Assembly (NCBI RefSeq): GCF_031450805.1
Contig: NZ_JARTVY010000001.1
Span: 806,001 to 870,000 of the forward strand
Length of the DNA stretch: 64,000 bases
Direction of reading: 5' to 3'
Origin: Caballeronia sp031450805
GTDB lineage: Bacteria; Pseudomonadota; Gammaproteobacteria; Burkholderiales; Burkholderiaceae
Positions 45,039 to 54,094 of this stretch are shown here, piece after piece. The first letter of the stretch is position 1. Every line of letters starts with the position of its first letter. The notes beneath the pieces are model-generated. The model had not been told where the DNA came from and did no database searches. It was given only the letters and a program-made list of their open reading frames with translations. The position numbers and the translations under genes are program-made.

Positions 45039-45130
45039 TCTTTTTAGTGCTCCGGCGTTTTCGTAAGTAGGTGCCGCGTCATTCTCTGCTCAGACAGTGA
45101 AACGCGCAGCATAAAACCTGGCTGTCTGCG

Positions 45131-45613
45131 TTAGTCGAGGCTGCAGCCGGGGCAAGCGTCCGTCGGCGAGTTGTCGATGACGCGCGCCAGCATCGCGATC
45201 AGGGAATCGAGCTCCGTGCGGCTGAAACCGCGCAACTGCTCATTGAGCACCGCTGCCCCGATGGCCGGCAGTCGCGCCGCCGCATCCTGTCCGCGCTCGC
45301 TCAGCTTCAGTTCGACGATGCGCCGGTCGGTGTCGCTGCGCGTGCGTCGCACGAAGCCCTTCTTTTCGAGCCGGTCGAGCATGCGGGTCATCGAACCGCT
45401 GTCATAGGACATTTCCCGCGACAGTTCGAGCGGCGTGCGCGCGCGTCCCGACGCCAGACACAAGATCACGCCGATCTGCTGCGATGTCAGCCCGAGCGGC
45501 TTCAGCGCCTGATCGGTGCGCGCCATCAGCACGTTGCGCGCCTTCGCGAGGTGATAGCCCAGGCTGGTTTCCAGCTGAATCGTGGCGGGATCGTAAAGCG
45601 GTTCGCTGTCCAT
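45131..45613 (-). CDS. MarR family transcriptional regulator
   Basis: 160 residues. A winged helix-turn-helix (about 50-115) with TSQQIGVILCLASGRARTPLELSREMSYDSG, given in pieces as TSQQIGVILCLASG and TPLELSREMSYDSG, then the wing RTRSDTDRRIVELKLSERG (as RSDTDRRIVELKL). It likely binds the promoter region of its own operon, which continues into the emrB-like gene 92 bases downstream, and is released by an aromatic ligand. The C terminus ends in PGCSLD. Confidence 0.9.
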   Translation of the reverse strand: MDSEPLYDPATIQLETSLGYHLAKARNVLMARTDQALKPLGLTSQQIGVILCLASGRARTPLELSREMSYDSGSMTRMLDRLEKKGFVRRTRSDTDRRIVELKLSERGQDAAARLPAIGAAVLNEQLRGFSRTELDSLIAMLARVIDNSPTDACPGCSLD

Positions 45614-45796
45614 TCCGTAATGACCTCGGCGCGGGCGTGCCGCGATACAACAGGTCTCAAAAAAGCAGATAGCAGTATCTTGAAAAGTAGTTGCTTAGTC
45701 AATATTATTTGATGCATCGCGTCACGCGCTCATTGCGCCACTCGAATCCATGTTTTGATGCCAGCCGCGTCTACCGACGACGCCCAGGACCTTCCG

Positions 45797-46075
45797 ATGA
45801 CCCGCTTCGCCCACATCGCCCGCCGACGCTTCGGCCAAGTCAGCAGCACGATCGCTCGCGCTTCCCGTCAGTTCGTCCCATCGAAACTGAATGCGTGGAA
45901 AGTCGCGCTGTATCTGATCGTTTTTCTGCTGCCGGGCGGTTCGTTCGCGGTGCTGGGGATGGGATGGTTCGAGAATCGGCATAAGAGGAAGCGCGCGGGC
46001 GCAGCGTCCCAGGGCCGGATGCTCCCTTCATCGTCGGCGCCGTGCACGGGAAGCTGCGGCGCGACCGGCCGCTGA
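45797..46075 (+). CDS. Small hypothetical membrane protein
   Basis: 92 residues from ATG 45797 with AGGA eight bases upstream. An amphipathic, basic N terminus (RFAHIARRRFGQVSSTIA) is followed by one membrane helix (WKVALYLIVFLLPGGSFAVLG) and a basic juxtamembrane stretch (ENRHKRKR). The last 20 residues are Ser/Cys-rich. No family recognised. Gene-like third-position bias supports it, but the tail may be less reliable. Confidence 0.6.
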   Translation: MTRFAHIARRRFGQVSSTIARASRQFVPSKLNAWKVALYLIVFLLPGGSFAVLGMGWFENRHKRKRAGAASQGRMLPSSSAPCTGSCGATGR

Positions 46076-46252
46076 AGTAACGCGCCGTAACTCATTCCTC
46101 CATCGGCGTAACACCAGGCTCGCGGCGAAGCCGTTACGCTAACGTCTGCCCGACGCCCGCCGCGCTCGATCTCGCGGGCGTTCCGTTACTATCTCGGCCG
46201 ACCGGGTTCGTCGCACTGACGAGCCACCGCCGACAGGATTCCCCACAAGCAG

Positions 46253-47797
46253 ATGCCGTATCGCCTCGCCGCTTCCGCCTCGTTCTCTTCCCGCCGCGCA
46301 GCCCGCGCCGTGCGGCATCTCAGCGCCATTGCGTTCGCTGTGGCCGTCGCCGGATGCGCCGTCGGTCCCGACTATCAGCGTCCGTCCACGCCGATGCCGG
46401 CCAGCTATAAGGAAGCGCCTCAAGGCTGGAAAGTCGCGCAGCCGTCCGATCAGTTCGACCGCGGCGAATGGTGGACCATTTACAACGACACGCAACTCAA
46501 CGACCTCGAAACGCGCCTGAATCAGTCGAACCAGAGCATCGCGCAATATGCGGCGGCTTATCGGCAGGCGCGGGCGCTCGTCGGCGAGGCAAGGGCTTCG
46601 TATTTCCCGACGATCGGCGCGTCGGCGTCGGGGTCGCGCTCGGGGACGGGCGCGGGCAACCGCTCGACGAGCAGTTCGAGCTTCGGCCAGCAGGGTTCGG
46701 TCAACAATCAGTTCAGTCTCGCGCTGGACGCAACGTGGGAGCCGGACCTCTGGGGCAGCATCGGGCGAACGGTGAATGCGCAGAAGGCCGGGCAGCAGGG
46801 CGCCGCCGCCGATCTCGCGAATGCGCGCCTTTCGGCACAGGCAACACTCGCGCAGACTTACTTCCAGTTGCGCTCGCTCGACGCGCAGCAAAAGCTCCTC
46901 GACGAAACCGTCGGCGCTTATCAGCAATCGCTCAGGCTCACGCAAAACCAGTATGCGCAGGGCATCGTCGCGCGCTCGGACGTGATTCAGGCGCAGACGC
47001 AACTGCAGTCCGCACAGGCCGCCGCGATCGATAACGGCGTCGCCCGCGCGCAGTACGAGCACGCGATCGCCGTGCTGGTCGGCGAGCCGGCGTCGACGTT
47101 CTCGCTTCCCGCGATGCCGCTCGACGCCACGCCGCCGACGGTGCCCGCGGAAATGCCGTCGGCGATTCTGGAGCGGCGGCCGGATATCGCGTCCGCCGAG
47201 CGCAAGGCCGCGGCGGCGAACGAGCAGATCGGCATCGAAATCGCGGCTTACTTTCCGTCGCTGACGCTGTCGGCGCAGGGCGGCTTCGAGAGTTCGGTGC
47301 TGTCGCAGTTGCTGCGCGCGCCGTCGCGCTTCTGGACGCTGGGGCCGGATATCGCCGCGACGATCTTCGACGGCGGCTTGCGCGCCGCTCGCACCGACGC
47401 GGCCCGCGCCGCTTACGACCAGAACGTGGCGACGTATCGGCAGACGGTGCTGACCGCGTTCCAGGACGTCGAAGACAATCTCGCGTCGCTGCGGATTCTG
47501 GAAAAGGAAGTCGTGGTGCAACAGCAGGCGGTCGAGTCCGCGCAGCAGGCGCTCGCAATCATCAACAACCAGTACAAGGCGGGGACCGTCGCGTTCATCA
47601 ACGTGCTGACCGCGCAGACGACCGCGTTCACCGCTCAGCAGAAGCTCGCGAGTATCGCGGGTCAGCGGATGGTGTCGTCGGTCGGGCTCGTGAAGGCGCT
47701 CGGCGGCGGATGGGACGCCGGACAGATGGACCGCGAAACGGGCGGCGTCGAAGCGCCCGTCGCGGCATCGGCAGAGAAGCGCGCGCCGGGCGGCTAA
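46253..47797 (+). CDS. Outer-membrane efflux channel, NodT family lipoprotein
   Basis: 514 residues. A signal peptide with lipobox (AVAVAGCAVGPDY, Cys at about 35) is followed by two TolC-like outer-membrane-factor repeats (about 65-280 and 290-490), with VGPDYQRPSTPMPASY at the start typical of the NodT/OprM family. A Ser/Gly-rich loop lies at about 120-150. It forms the trimeric channel of RND, ABC or MFS efflux systems. It is on the plus strand, convergent with the gsp operon, stops overlapping by 3 bases. Possibly used by the EmrB-like pump at 43467. Confidence 0.92.
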   Translation: MPYRLAASASFSSRRAARAVRHLSAIAFAVAVAGCAVGPDYQRPSTPMPASYKEAPQGWKVAQPSDQFDRGEWWTIYNDTQLNDLETRLNQSNQSIAQYAAAYRQARALVGEARASYFPTIGASASGSRSGTGAGNRSTSSSSFGQQGSVNNQFSLALDATWEPDLWGSIGRTVNAQKAGQQGAAADLANARLSAQATLAQTYFQLRSLDAQQKLLDETVGAYQQSLRLTQNQYAQGIVARSDVIQAQTQLQSAQAAAIDNGVARAQYEHAIAVLVGEPASTFSLPAMPLDATPPTVPAEMPSAILERRPDIASAERKAAAANEQIGIEIAAYFPSLTLSAQGGFESSVLSQLLRAPSRFWTLGPDIAATIFDGGLRAARTDAARAAYDQNVATYRQTVLTAFQDVEDNLASLRILEKEVVVQQQAVESAQQALAIINNQYKAGTVAFINVLTAQTTAFTAQQKLASIAGQRMVSSVGLVKALGGGWDAGQMDRETGGVEAPVAASAEKRAPGG

Positions 47798-48576
47798 TAC
47801 CGCGCGAAGGTCAGCGCGACGGTGTCGGGATCGGTGTGGCGCCCCAACAGGTTCAACAGGCCGGCGAGGTTCTCGCGCTGCTCCGGCTCGGCTTTCGCGG
47901 TGCCTTCGAACGACGTCGCGCCCTGCGCGAGCATGCCGTTGCCCGTCAGCAATAGCGGTCCCTTCGTCGTCGTTAAATTGATGGCCGCCTGCGCACCCTG
48001 CGCCTGCAACGCCACGCGATACGACCCGAGCGGCCTCACACGCGATACGCGCGAGGCCATGTCGTCGAGCGTGACCACGAACTGTCCGTAGGCGTTGTTC
48101 CCGAGCACGCGGAATTCGGTCCACGAAAGCCGCACGGTTCCGTCGAAATTCAGCGTGTTGAACGGCGCGCCGAGACCGGCGAGCAGCGTCGCGGGCACGG
48201 CCATCGCGCCGGGCGAAAGCGATGCCCCGCGCGTCGTCGCGTCGACGGTGACGGCGTCGGGCATCGCCTCGGTCTGCCGCATGGTCATGTGGATGCGGCC
48301 CGTGAATAGCGGCCAGAAGGCCGTCGTCCATTCGATGCGCCCCGGCAGCAGCGTCGCGCCCGCGCCGTCGCCGCCCGCCGCGAGCATCAGCGTCGCGGAG
48401 CCGCGCCACAGCGAACCGGCCGGATCGACGAGATTCACATGGCCGCCGGTCGCGCGCGCGAACTGCGGCGTGATCCACGCGGCAGGCATCATCACGAGCA
48501 GCGTTCCGGCAATCGACAACACCATCACGACAAGCGCCGGCAGCGCGAGCCGGATTCTGCGAGTCCAATAGCTCAT
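47794..48576 (-). CDS. gspN: Type II secretion system protein N
   Basis: 260 residues from ATG 48576. One N-terminal helix (LALPALVVMVLSIAGTLLVMM) and a periplasmic region of about 220 residues with mostly beta prediction, typical of GspN, which is not always essential. ATG overlaps the gspM stop (ATGA). Last gene of the gsp operon; its stop overlaps that of the plus-strand outer-membrane factor gene. Confidence 0.85.
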   Translation of the reverse strand: MSYWTRRIRLALPALVVMVLSIAGTLLVMMPAAWITPQFARATGGHVNLVDPAGSLWRGSATLMLAAGGDGAGATLLPGRIEWTTAFWPLFTGRIHMTMRQTEAMPDAVTVDATTRGASLSPGAMAVPATLLAGLGAPFNTLNFDGTVRLSWTEFRVLGNNAYGQFVVTLDDMASRVSRVRPLGSYRVALQAQGAQAAINLTTTKGPLLLTGNGMLAQGATSFEGTAKAEPEQRENLAGLLNLLGRHTDPDTVALTFARY

Positions 48577-49076
48577 TTGACCCCGGCCGGTTGCAGCGAT
48601 GCGGTCAGGTCCACCTGGCCGTCCGGTTTCAGCGCCGTCACATGCGCCTCCGACACCTGCACCTTGAACTGCTTGCGTGCGTCGTCGAGCCACATCGTCC
48701 AGTTCGGAAACGATGCGTTCTTCAACTGAATCTGCACCGCCGCGCCGATCACCTGAACCTGCGTCGGCTGCATGCCGCTGTCCGTGAGCGATTTGGCGAG
48801 CGCATCGCGCAGCGCGCCGCCTGTCGGCGTCACGCTTTCCGCGTTACCCGCGAGCGCGCGCGCTTCGGTGGCTTGCGCGGTCATCGTCGCCAGCTGGCGC
48901 TGCATGGTCGGCAGCGTTTCGCGCAGGCGCTCGCGGCCTTCGAAAGCCGGCGCCCACAAGACGAGATAGATCAGCGCGACGCCGAGCACGAGACCGCCCC
49001 ACAGCAGCAGCGTCTTTTCGCGCGGCGTGCGCGCTTCCCAGAATTCGGAAAGCGTCCGTCCGAGTTCTGCTTTCAT
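48573..49076 (-). CDS. gspM: Type II secretion system protein M
   Basis: 167 residues from ATG 49076, overlapping the gspL stop by four bases. A cytoplasmic N terminus (EFWEARTPREKTLL) is followed by one membrane helix (WGGLVLGVALIYLVLW) and a periplasmic ferredoxin-like domain (LRDALAKSLTDSGMQP onwards). GspM pairs with GspL in the inner-membrane platform. Longer upstream starts in the frame exist, but this one has the operon overlap. Confidence 0.92.
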   Translation of the reverse strand: MKAELGRTLSEFWEARTPREKTLLLWGGLVLGVALIYLVLWAPAFEGRERLRETLPTMQRQLATMTAQATEARALAGNAESVTPTGGALRDALAKSLTDSGMQPTQVQVIGAAVQIQLKNASFPNWTMWLDDARKQFKVQVSEAHVTALKPDGQVDLTASLQPAGVK

Positions 49077-50395
49077 TGGCCGCTCCTGATCGTCCATTTG
49101 CCGGTATTGGTGTCGATCGCGCCGTTCAGCCCGTTCGATGCGAGGCGCTTCGTCAGGTCGGGATCGACCTTCGTTTCCGGCTTGAAAGTGACTTCCAGAC
49201 GCCGGTCGCGATAATCCAGCCCCGCGATGCCGTTTACCGGCACCGGGCCGAGCGAACGCGCGAGGCCGTCGGCCAGGGAAAGGAAATCCGAAGGCGACAG
49301 TTCGCCCGACGCGACGCGCAGGCGGTCGAGGTTGCGCGACATCTGATCGGGCGCGTCGAGCACGACGGTCGTTTTCGGAAACGCGTTGAGCAGCAGCTCG
49401 GTCATCTGCGCGCTGATCGCGTCACGCTGGCGGGCAAGCTGAAGCCACTGCACGTTGATTCCGATGATCGACACGATGACCGACGCCGCCACGAGCGCGA
49501 TCGGCACGCGCAGACGCCGCATGGTCGCGCGATCGAGCCGCCACGGTTGCGCGGCGAATTCGAACTGGCACAGGTCGAAGCGGCTCGCCAGCGCCTGCCG
49601 CGCGAAGGCTTCGAACGCGAGCGGCTCGGCATCGGCGAGCGCCGTGGCGCCGCGCGACGACGCGAGGCGCGGCTCGTCGCCCGGCAGGTCGGCGAGCGAA
49701 TACAGCGTGACGGCATGATCGCCGGCGAGCGCGGCGAGCGTCGGCGCGATGGAGTCGGCGGGAAGCGCGAGACCTTCGCCGAGCGCCGCGCCTTCGCCAC
49801 GGGCAATGGCGATCTCGACGCGGGGCGTGGCCGGAACCGGCGCGGTCGCTTCGATTTCGCCGATCAGCGCCGGCGCGGTCGATACGACGTTGCCGAGCAA
49901 TCCCGCGATGAACGGCGTTTGCGTGAACGCTTCGCCTTCGATCGCTTCGACGGCCGGCACCGGCAAGCAGCGCATCGCCGGCACGGCTTTGAGATTGCGA
50001 TGCCCCGCGCTCGCGAACGCATCGCACACGAAGCGGAACCAGCCGCGATCGATCACCGCGACCACGCGACGCCCATCCGCGAGCGCGACGGGATCGACCG
50101 CGATATGACAGGTCTGCGGGTCCTGAATCAGCTGATCTTCGACGACGTTCGGCAGCGCCTGGCGCAGACGTGGTCCCTTGAGCGGCGGCACGGCTGCGGC
50201 GAGCAGCAGCGTATCGCGCGCGGCGACGATCAGCACCGTCATGCCGGCGCGCGGCAACAGGCCGACTGCGGCGCGGCCGGCGCGCTGCGTCTCGCCGCGC
50301 TTGTCGAGCAGCAGGAACGGCAAGTCCGGCAGGTTCCACTCCTGCGAGCGCACCGCGGGATCGCGCGGCGGCAATAGAACGATCAGTGTGCTCAA
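49073..50395 (-). CDS. gspL: Type II secretion system protein L
   Basis: 440 residues from a TTG at 50395 (AGAGGAAG upstream). The cytoplasmic actin-like domain (about 1-275) binds the ATPase GspE; one membrane helix follows (IALVAASVIVSIIGINVQWL), then a periplasmic ferredoxin-like domain (about 340-440, VNGIAGLDYRDRRLEVTF). It connects GspE to the inner-membrane assembly platform with GspM. Confidence 0.92.
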   Translation of the reverse strand: MSTLIVLLPPRDPAVRSQEWNLPDLPFLLLDKRGETQRAGRAAVGLLPRAGMTVLIVAARDTLLLAAAVPPLKGPRLRQALPNVVEDQLIQDPQTCHIAVDPVALADGRRVVAVIDRGWFRFVCDAFASAGHRNLKAVPAMRCLPVPAVEAIEGEAFTQTPFIAGLLGNVVSTAPALIGEIEATAPVPATPRVEIAIARGEGAALGEGLALPADSIAPTLAALAGDHAVTLYSLADLPGDEPRLASSRGATALADAEPLAFEAFARQALASRFDLCQFEFAAQPWRLDRATMRRLRVPIALVAASVIVSIIGINVQWLQLARQRDAISAQMTELLLNAFPKTTVVLDAPDQMSRNLDRLRVASGELSPSDFLSLADGLARSLGPVPVNGIAGLDYRDRRLEVTFKPETKVDPDLTKRLASNGLNGAIDTNTGKWTIRSGQ

Positions 50396-50426
50396 AGGCC
50401 ACTTCCTCTTGTCAGAAACATCGTCA

Positions 50427-51533
50427 TCAGAGCGCGTCGCGCGTATAGACGATGCGCGTGGTGTGCGTCGTCGGATCGCGGTAGACGAGTGTCGTGCGCT
50501 CGAGCTGCGCGCGCTCGTGGTCGACGCGACCGTGAATCACGAAATAGCGCGTGGTGACGTCGAGCTCGCTCGGATCGATCGACGTCGATTTCACGCCTGC
50601 GCCGGTCAGCGCGAGCTGCACGTTGCCGGCATCGTGGAAGAACACCGTCTCGCGGCGCGCGACGAACGCCTGCGCCTGCGACAGACTCATTCCTTCCACC
50701 ACTGCGGCGACTACTTCGGCGGGCGCGGTGTTCATGTTGACAGGCGTCGTCGTCGGCAGCACGGTGACGAACTTGCGCAGCTTCGCCACCGCCTCGGCCG
50801 AGAAGCCGGGCACGTCGAGCAGCGAGTCGACGCTGATCATCTGCAGCGGCGCGACCGGCGCGTTGCTGTCGGCGTCCTTCAGGCCGGGATCGTCGGTGAA
50901 GTTGCCGCCGCCCGCGCCGCCGCCTTGCGCGATCGCGGCCATCGTCTGCTCCGGCGATGTCGCGAGGCTCGCGCCGTTGCCGGTCTGCGTCTGGAAGCGC
51001 GTCGCGGACCGAGCGAGTCCTGCGCGCATCTGCAAGGCCACCGTCTTCGCCAGCGATCCGTTGATGCCGAGCAGCGTCAACAGCCGCTGGAAAGACTGAA
51101 TCTGCTGCACGTTGATGGTCAGCACGCCGGGCGTCGGCGTCGCGACCAGATTGCGCAGGTTGAACTTCGCCTGCGCATCTTCGATCGAGCCGGACAGATA
51201 AGTCTGCGCCCCTTCCTGCGCGCGCACTTCGCCGATCTGCCCGAGAAAATCGGAGAGCTTCGTCTTTGCGATCGGCACGCCCCACACGCCGCCGAGATAC
51301 GTGACCGTCGGAGAGGTATCGGCTTCGGATCGCAGAATGAGCCGTGTCCAGTCGAGCGCGCTGCGCGAAATCCACTGCGCCTGTGCGAGCAGCCGCTGAT
51401 TTTCGATGCGCCGCACCTGCACCTGCTGCCGCCACAACATGCCCGACACGAGAATGGCGGACAGCGCGACGACCAGCAACGCGCTGATGATCGCGACGCC
51501 CCGTTCCCTTGCGCTTCTGCCCGGCTTGCGCAT
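50427..51533 (-). CDS. gspK: Type II secretion system minor pseudopilin GspK
   Basis: 368 residues from ATG 51533, two bases after the gspJ stop. The short leader ends at RERG-VAIISALLVVAL, a prepilin cleavage site that, as usual in GspK, lacks the Glu at position +5. The large globular domain (about 40-368) includes FNLRNLV and a helix-hairpin pair (VDSLLDVPGFSAEAVAKL, as DVPGFSAEAVAKL). GspK caps the pseudopilus tip with GspI and GspJ. Confidence 0.93.
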   Translation of the reverse strand: MRKPGRSARERGVAIISALLVVALSAILVSGMLWRQQVQVRRIENQRLLAQAQWISRSALDWTRLILRSEADTSPTVTYLGGVWGVPIAKTKLSDFLGQIGEVRAQEGAQTYLSGSIEDAQAKFNLRNLVATPTPGVLTINVQQIQSFQRLLTLLGINGSLAKTVALQMRAGLARSATRFQTQTGNGASLATSPEQTMAAIAQGGGAGGGNFTDDPGLKDADSNAPVAPLQMISVDSLLDVPGFSAEAVAKLRKFVTVLPTTTPVNMNTAPAEVVAAVVEGMSLSQAQAFVARRETVFFHDAGNVQLALTGAGVKSTSIDPSELDVTTRYFVIHGRVDHERAQLERTTLVYRDPTTHTTRIVYTRDAL

Positions 51534-51535
51534 CG

Positions 51536-52219
51536 TCACTCTCCGACCAGGAACACGCGCGTGATCGGCACGCGCAGATTCGGCGCGCCGACCGCCACCT
51601 GAATGCCGGACACCGCGCGCGCGAGCGGGGCGTTGCCGAGCTGCGGCACCTTCAGGTTGTTGTCGTTGTCGTTGATCTGCGAGAGCACGTCGGCCATCCG
51701 CGTCGTCCAGCCCTTCTGCGGAATGTAGACGCGCGCCGCCAGCGATCCGACGCCGCCCATCAACGGTATCGCGCTCCAGCCATCGGCGGCGTCGCCCGAT
51801 GACAGCGCGCGCCGCACTTCGCCGACGTTTTCGAGCGGCGGCGACGCATACCGCACGATGCGCCCGTTCGACAGCCGGTACCGCACCACCTGCAAGCGCG
51901 GCGCGGTGTTCGGCGCGAACACGCCGCGCACGATCTGCAGCGAGCCGTTGCCGAGCGACACGGCGGGTTGCCCGGCTTCGTCGTCGGTTGCCGCCTGGCG
52001 AGCGTCGATACGCATCTGGTCGAATAATTGCGCGACCACGCGCTCGTCTTCCATCGAACTGGCGATGGTCGCGCGCGAGCGGATGATCGAATCGAGTCCG
52101 CGCCACGACAGCACCGCGATGACCGCGAGAATCGCAATCGCGATCAGCATTTCGAGCAGCGTGAAACCGCGCTGCCGCTGGCCCGTGCGCCGGGCCTCAG
52201 AGCGAGCGATTCGTTTCAT
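51536..52219 (-). CDS. gspJ: Type II secretion system minor pseudopilin GspJ
   Basis: 227 residues. Leader ends at RQRG-FTLLEMLIAIAIL, a prepilin peptidase site with Glu at +5. The globular domain follows (about 45-227). The gene overlaps gspI by 23 bases, so start codon choice is 52219. It belongs to the pseudopilus tip complex. Confidence 0.93.
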   Translation of the reverse strand: MKRIARSEARRTGQRQRGFTLLEMLIAIAILAVIAVLSWRGLDSIIRSRATIASSMEDERVVAQLFDQMRIDARQAATDDEAGQPAVSLGNGSLQIVRGVFAPNTAPRLQVVRYRLSNGRIVRYASPPLENVGEVRRALSSGDAADGWSAIPLMGGVGSLAARVYIPQKGWTTRMADVLSQINDNDNNLKVPQLGNAPLARAVSGIQVAVGAPNLRVPITRVFLVGE

Positions 52220-52583
52220 TCGCCACCACCGTGACCATTTGCGCGAGGTTGCCCGAGCGGCCGGGCGTCGAAACGAACATCTCGACGCGCCGGAAAATCG
52301 GATTGGGCGTCGCGGTGACGCGCTGCGTGCAGACGAGCTTCAGATTGCCTTGCGAGCAGTCGAACGTGCGCGAGCCGATATCCGGAAACGCGCGCGAAAG
52401 CCGAAGCTGCGCGAGTTCGTTGTCCGCGCTCCAGCCCGCCAGCAGCCGCCGATGCAGGTCCGCTTCGCCCGTCGCGAGTGAGCCGACCGCGCGCAGCGAG
52501 GCCGCGAGCGCCACCGCGATGATCGCCAGCGCGACGAGCACTTCGATCATCGTGAAGCCGGATGTTCTGCGGTGCGCCGGCAT
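52197..52583 (-). CDS. gspI: Type II secretion system minor pseudopilin GspI
   Basis: 128 residues from ATG 52583 (a GTG three bases earlier is possible; both overlap the gspH stop). Prepilin site RTSG-FTMIEVLVALAIIAVA with Glu at +5. The C-terminal domain shows the family's conserved pattern of W and NELAQLRL. GspI starts assembly of the GspI-J-K tip. Confidence 0.93.
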   Translation of the reverse strand: MPAHRRTSGFTMIEVLVALAIIAVALAASLRAVGSLATGEADLHRRLLAGWSADNELAQLRLSRAFPDIGSRTFDCSQGNLKLVCTQRVTATPNPIFRRVEMFVSTPGRSGNLAQMVTVVANETNRSL

Positions 52584-53056
52584 CACCGCACCTGAAAGCG
52601 GCCGTTGCCGCTGCCGATGATCGTCGCGCGGCCCGCCGCCGAGACGAGCGTGATTTCCATCGGCGTATCGATGGCTTCCGTGCCGAAGATCAGACGGCTC
52701 ACGGACTTGTCCGAATCGAGAAACTGGATGGTCACGCCCGTCACGCCGCCTTCCCAGCGCCGCGCGCGAAGCAGGTCGTCGCGCAGCGGACGCCAGCCGT
52801 CCTCGGTGCGAATGTCGAAGCGGAAACCGCCGTCGACCGGCTGCCAGGCGATCGGGCGGGCGCGCACTTGCGCTTCATCGCCCGCGGATTCGAAAAGCAG
52901 CGCGAGCCGCTGCGCCTCTTCGTTCAGATCGGTGCGCGGATTGCGCGTGAGCTGCAGCGACGCGAGCGACACGAGCAAGCCGGCGATGACCAGCACGACG
53001 AGCATTTCCAGCAGCGTGAAACCTGCCTGACGACGCGCTTTCCGATGCCCGTTCAC
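52583..53056 (-). CDS. gspH: Type II secretion system pseudopilin GspH
   Basis: 157 residues from a GTG at 53056 (GAGGG seven bases upstream). Prepilin site RQAG-FTLLEMLVVLVIAGLL with Glu at +5, followed by the beta-rich globular domain (about 40-157). GspH links the tip complex to the major pseudopilin. It is the first gene after gspG, which ends at 53081. Confidence 0.92.
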   Translation of the reverse strand: MNGHRKARRQAGFTLLEMLVVLVIAGLLVSLASLQLTRNPRTDLNEEAQRLALLFESAGDEAQVRARPIAWQPVDGGFRFDIRTEDGWRPLRDDLLRARRWEGGVTGVTIQFLDSDKSVSRLIFGTEAIDTPMEITLVSAAGRATIIGSGNGRFQVR

Positions 53057-53080
53057 GCTGATCCCTCAACGACGCGATGT

Positions 53081-53545
53081 CTATTGCCACGAGCCGACGT
53101 CGGCATCGTTGCCTTCGCCGCCGGCCTTGTTGTCCGCGCCGTAGCTGAACACGTCGATTTCGCCGTGCACGCCCGGATTCAGGTATTGATACTGACCGCC
53201 CCACGGATCGGCGGGCAGGCGCTCCAGATAGCCGCCGTCTTTCCAGTTGTTCGGCACCGGCTCGGTGGACGGCTTTTCGATCAGCGCGCGCAAGCCCTGC
53301 TCTTGCGTCGGATAGCGGCCGTTGTCGAGCCGGTAGAGCTTCATCGCCTGCATGACGGTGCCGATGTCCTGCTTCGCGGCGACGCGGCGCGCTTCGTCCG
53401 GACGGCTCATGATCTTCGGCACGATGAGCGCGGCGAGAATGCCGAGAATCGCGATCACGACCATGATTTCGATGAGCGTGAAGCCTCGTTGACGGCGCGC
53501 CTGCGCCTGGGTGATTTTCATGCGGCGTTGCGTCCACATTTGCAT
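53081..53545 (-). CDS. gspG: Type II secretion system major pseudopilin GspG
   Basis: 154 residues from ATG 53545 with GAGG eight bases upstream. Prepilin site RQRG-FTLIEIMVVIAILGIL, Glu at +5. The mature part has the calcium-site region near the C terminus (FSYGADNKAGGEGNDADVGSW, as YGADNKAGGEGNDADV). It builds the periplasmic pseudopilus that pushes substrates through the GspD channel. An ATG six residues later is a weaker start. Separated from gspC by 135 bases, which may hold an internal promoter. Confidence 0.95.
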   Translation of the reverse strand: MQMWTQRRMKITQAQARRQRGFTLIEIMVVIAILGILAALIVPKIMSRPDEARRVAAKQDIGTVMQAMKLYRLDNGRYPTQEQGLRALIEKPSTEPVPNNWKDGGYLERLPADPWGGQYQYLNPGVHGEIDVFSYGADNKAGGEGNDADVGSWQ

Positions 53546-53680
53546 GACTGCTACCTCGTGGTTGATTCTGGGCTTGCGCCCGCTTTGATTAAAGAACAAG
53601 CGGCTTACACGGATGGAAGCCGCCGGGCATTCTATCGACCGGCTCCTGCCGCGCCGTGACCGCGGTCAATGGCGCGCGGC

Positions 53681-54094
53681 TCACCGCACGTAGATGGTCG
53701 GTCCGGGCGGCATCGGCGGCAGGAAGATTTCGGACTTCCCGCCGTTGCGTTCGATGATGATCGAGCGCGGCCGCACTTCCGACAGTTTCACGCCCTGCGT
53801 GAGCGCGCTGCCGAGCGACACCGCGCGCGGCGGTTCGCCGCCGTAGCTCACGATGGCCGCCGCGCCGCCCCGCAGCGCGAGGATGCCGAACAGATGCACA
53901 TCCGAATTCGCCTGACGCTCGAGTTGTCCGCCGAAAATCGTCGCGGCCTGTTCGACCGATGGCGTGCGGGTCGCGGCGGCGGCGGGCAGCGGCGCGGTTT
54001 GGCGCGAGGTCAGCGTGACGACCCAGTACGTCACCGTCACGCAAAAGAGCGCGAGGGCGGCAAGCGTCAGCAGGCGGGTTTGCAGGGCGTTCAT
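53681..54094 (-). CDS. gspC: Type II secretion system protein C (short form)
   Basis: 137 residues, about half of the usual GspC (270-300). One N-terminal helix (LLTLAALALFCVTVTYWVV) is followed by a homology region (about 45-137) with DVHLFGILAL and VRPRSIIIERNGGKSEIFL (as PRSIIIERNGGKSE). The C-terminal PDZ or coiled-coil domain is absent. GspC connects the inner platform to the secretin GspD. It overlaps the gspF stop by one base. Confidence 0.88.
   Translation of the reverse strand: MNALQTRLLTLAALALFCVTVTYWVVTLTSRQTAPLPAAAATRTPSVEQAATIFGGQLERQANSDVHLFGILALRGGAAAIVSYGGEPPRAVSLGSALTQGVKLSEVRPRSIIIERNGGKSEIFLPPMPPGPTIYVR

Noticed and set aside
46139..48568. Open frame of 809 codons on the minus strand across the outer-membrane factor gene and gspN
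   Set aside because: It spans two real genes in other frames, is Arg/Ala-rich and has no recognised domain.
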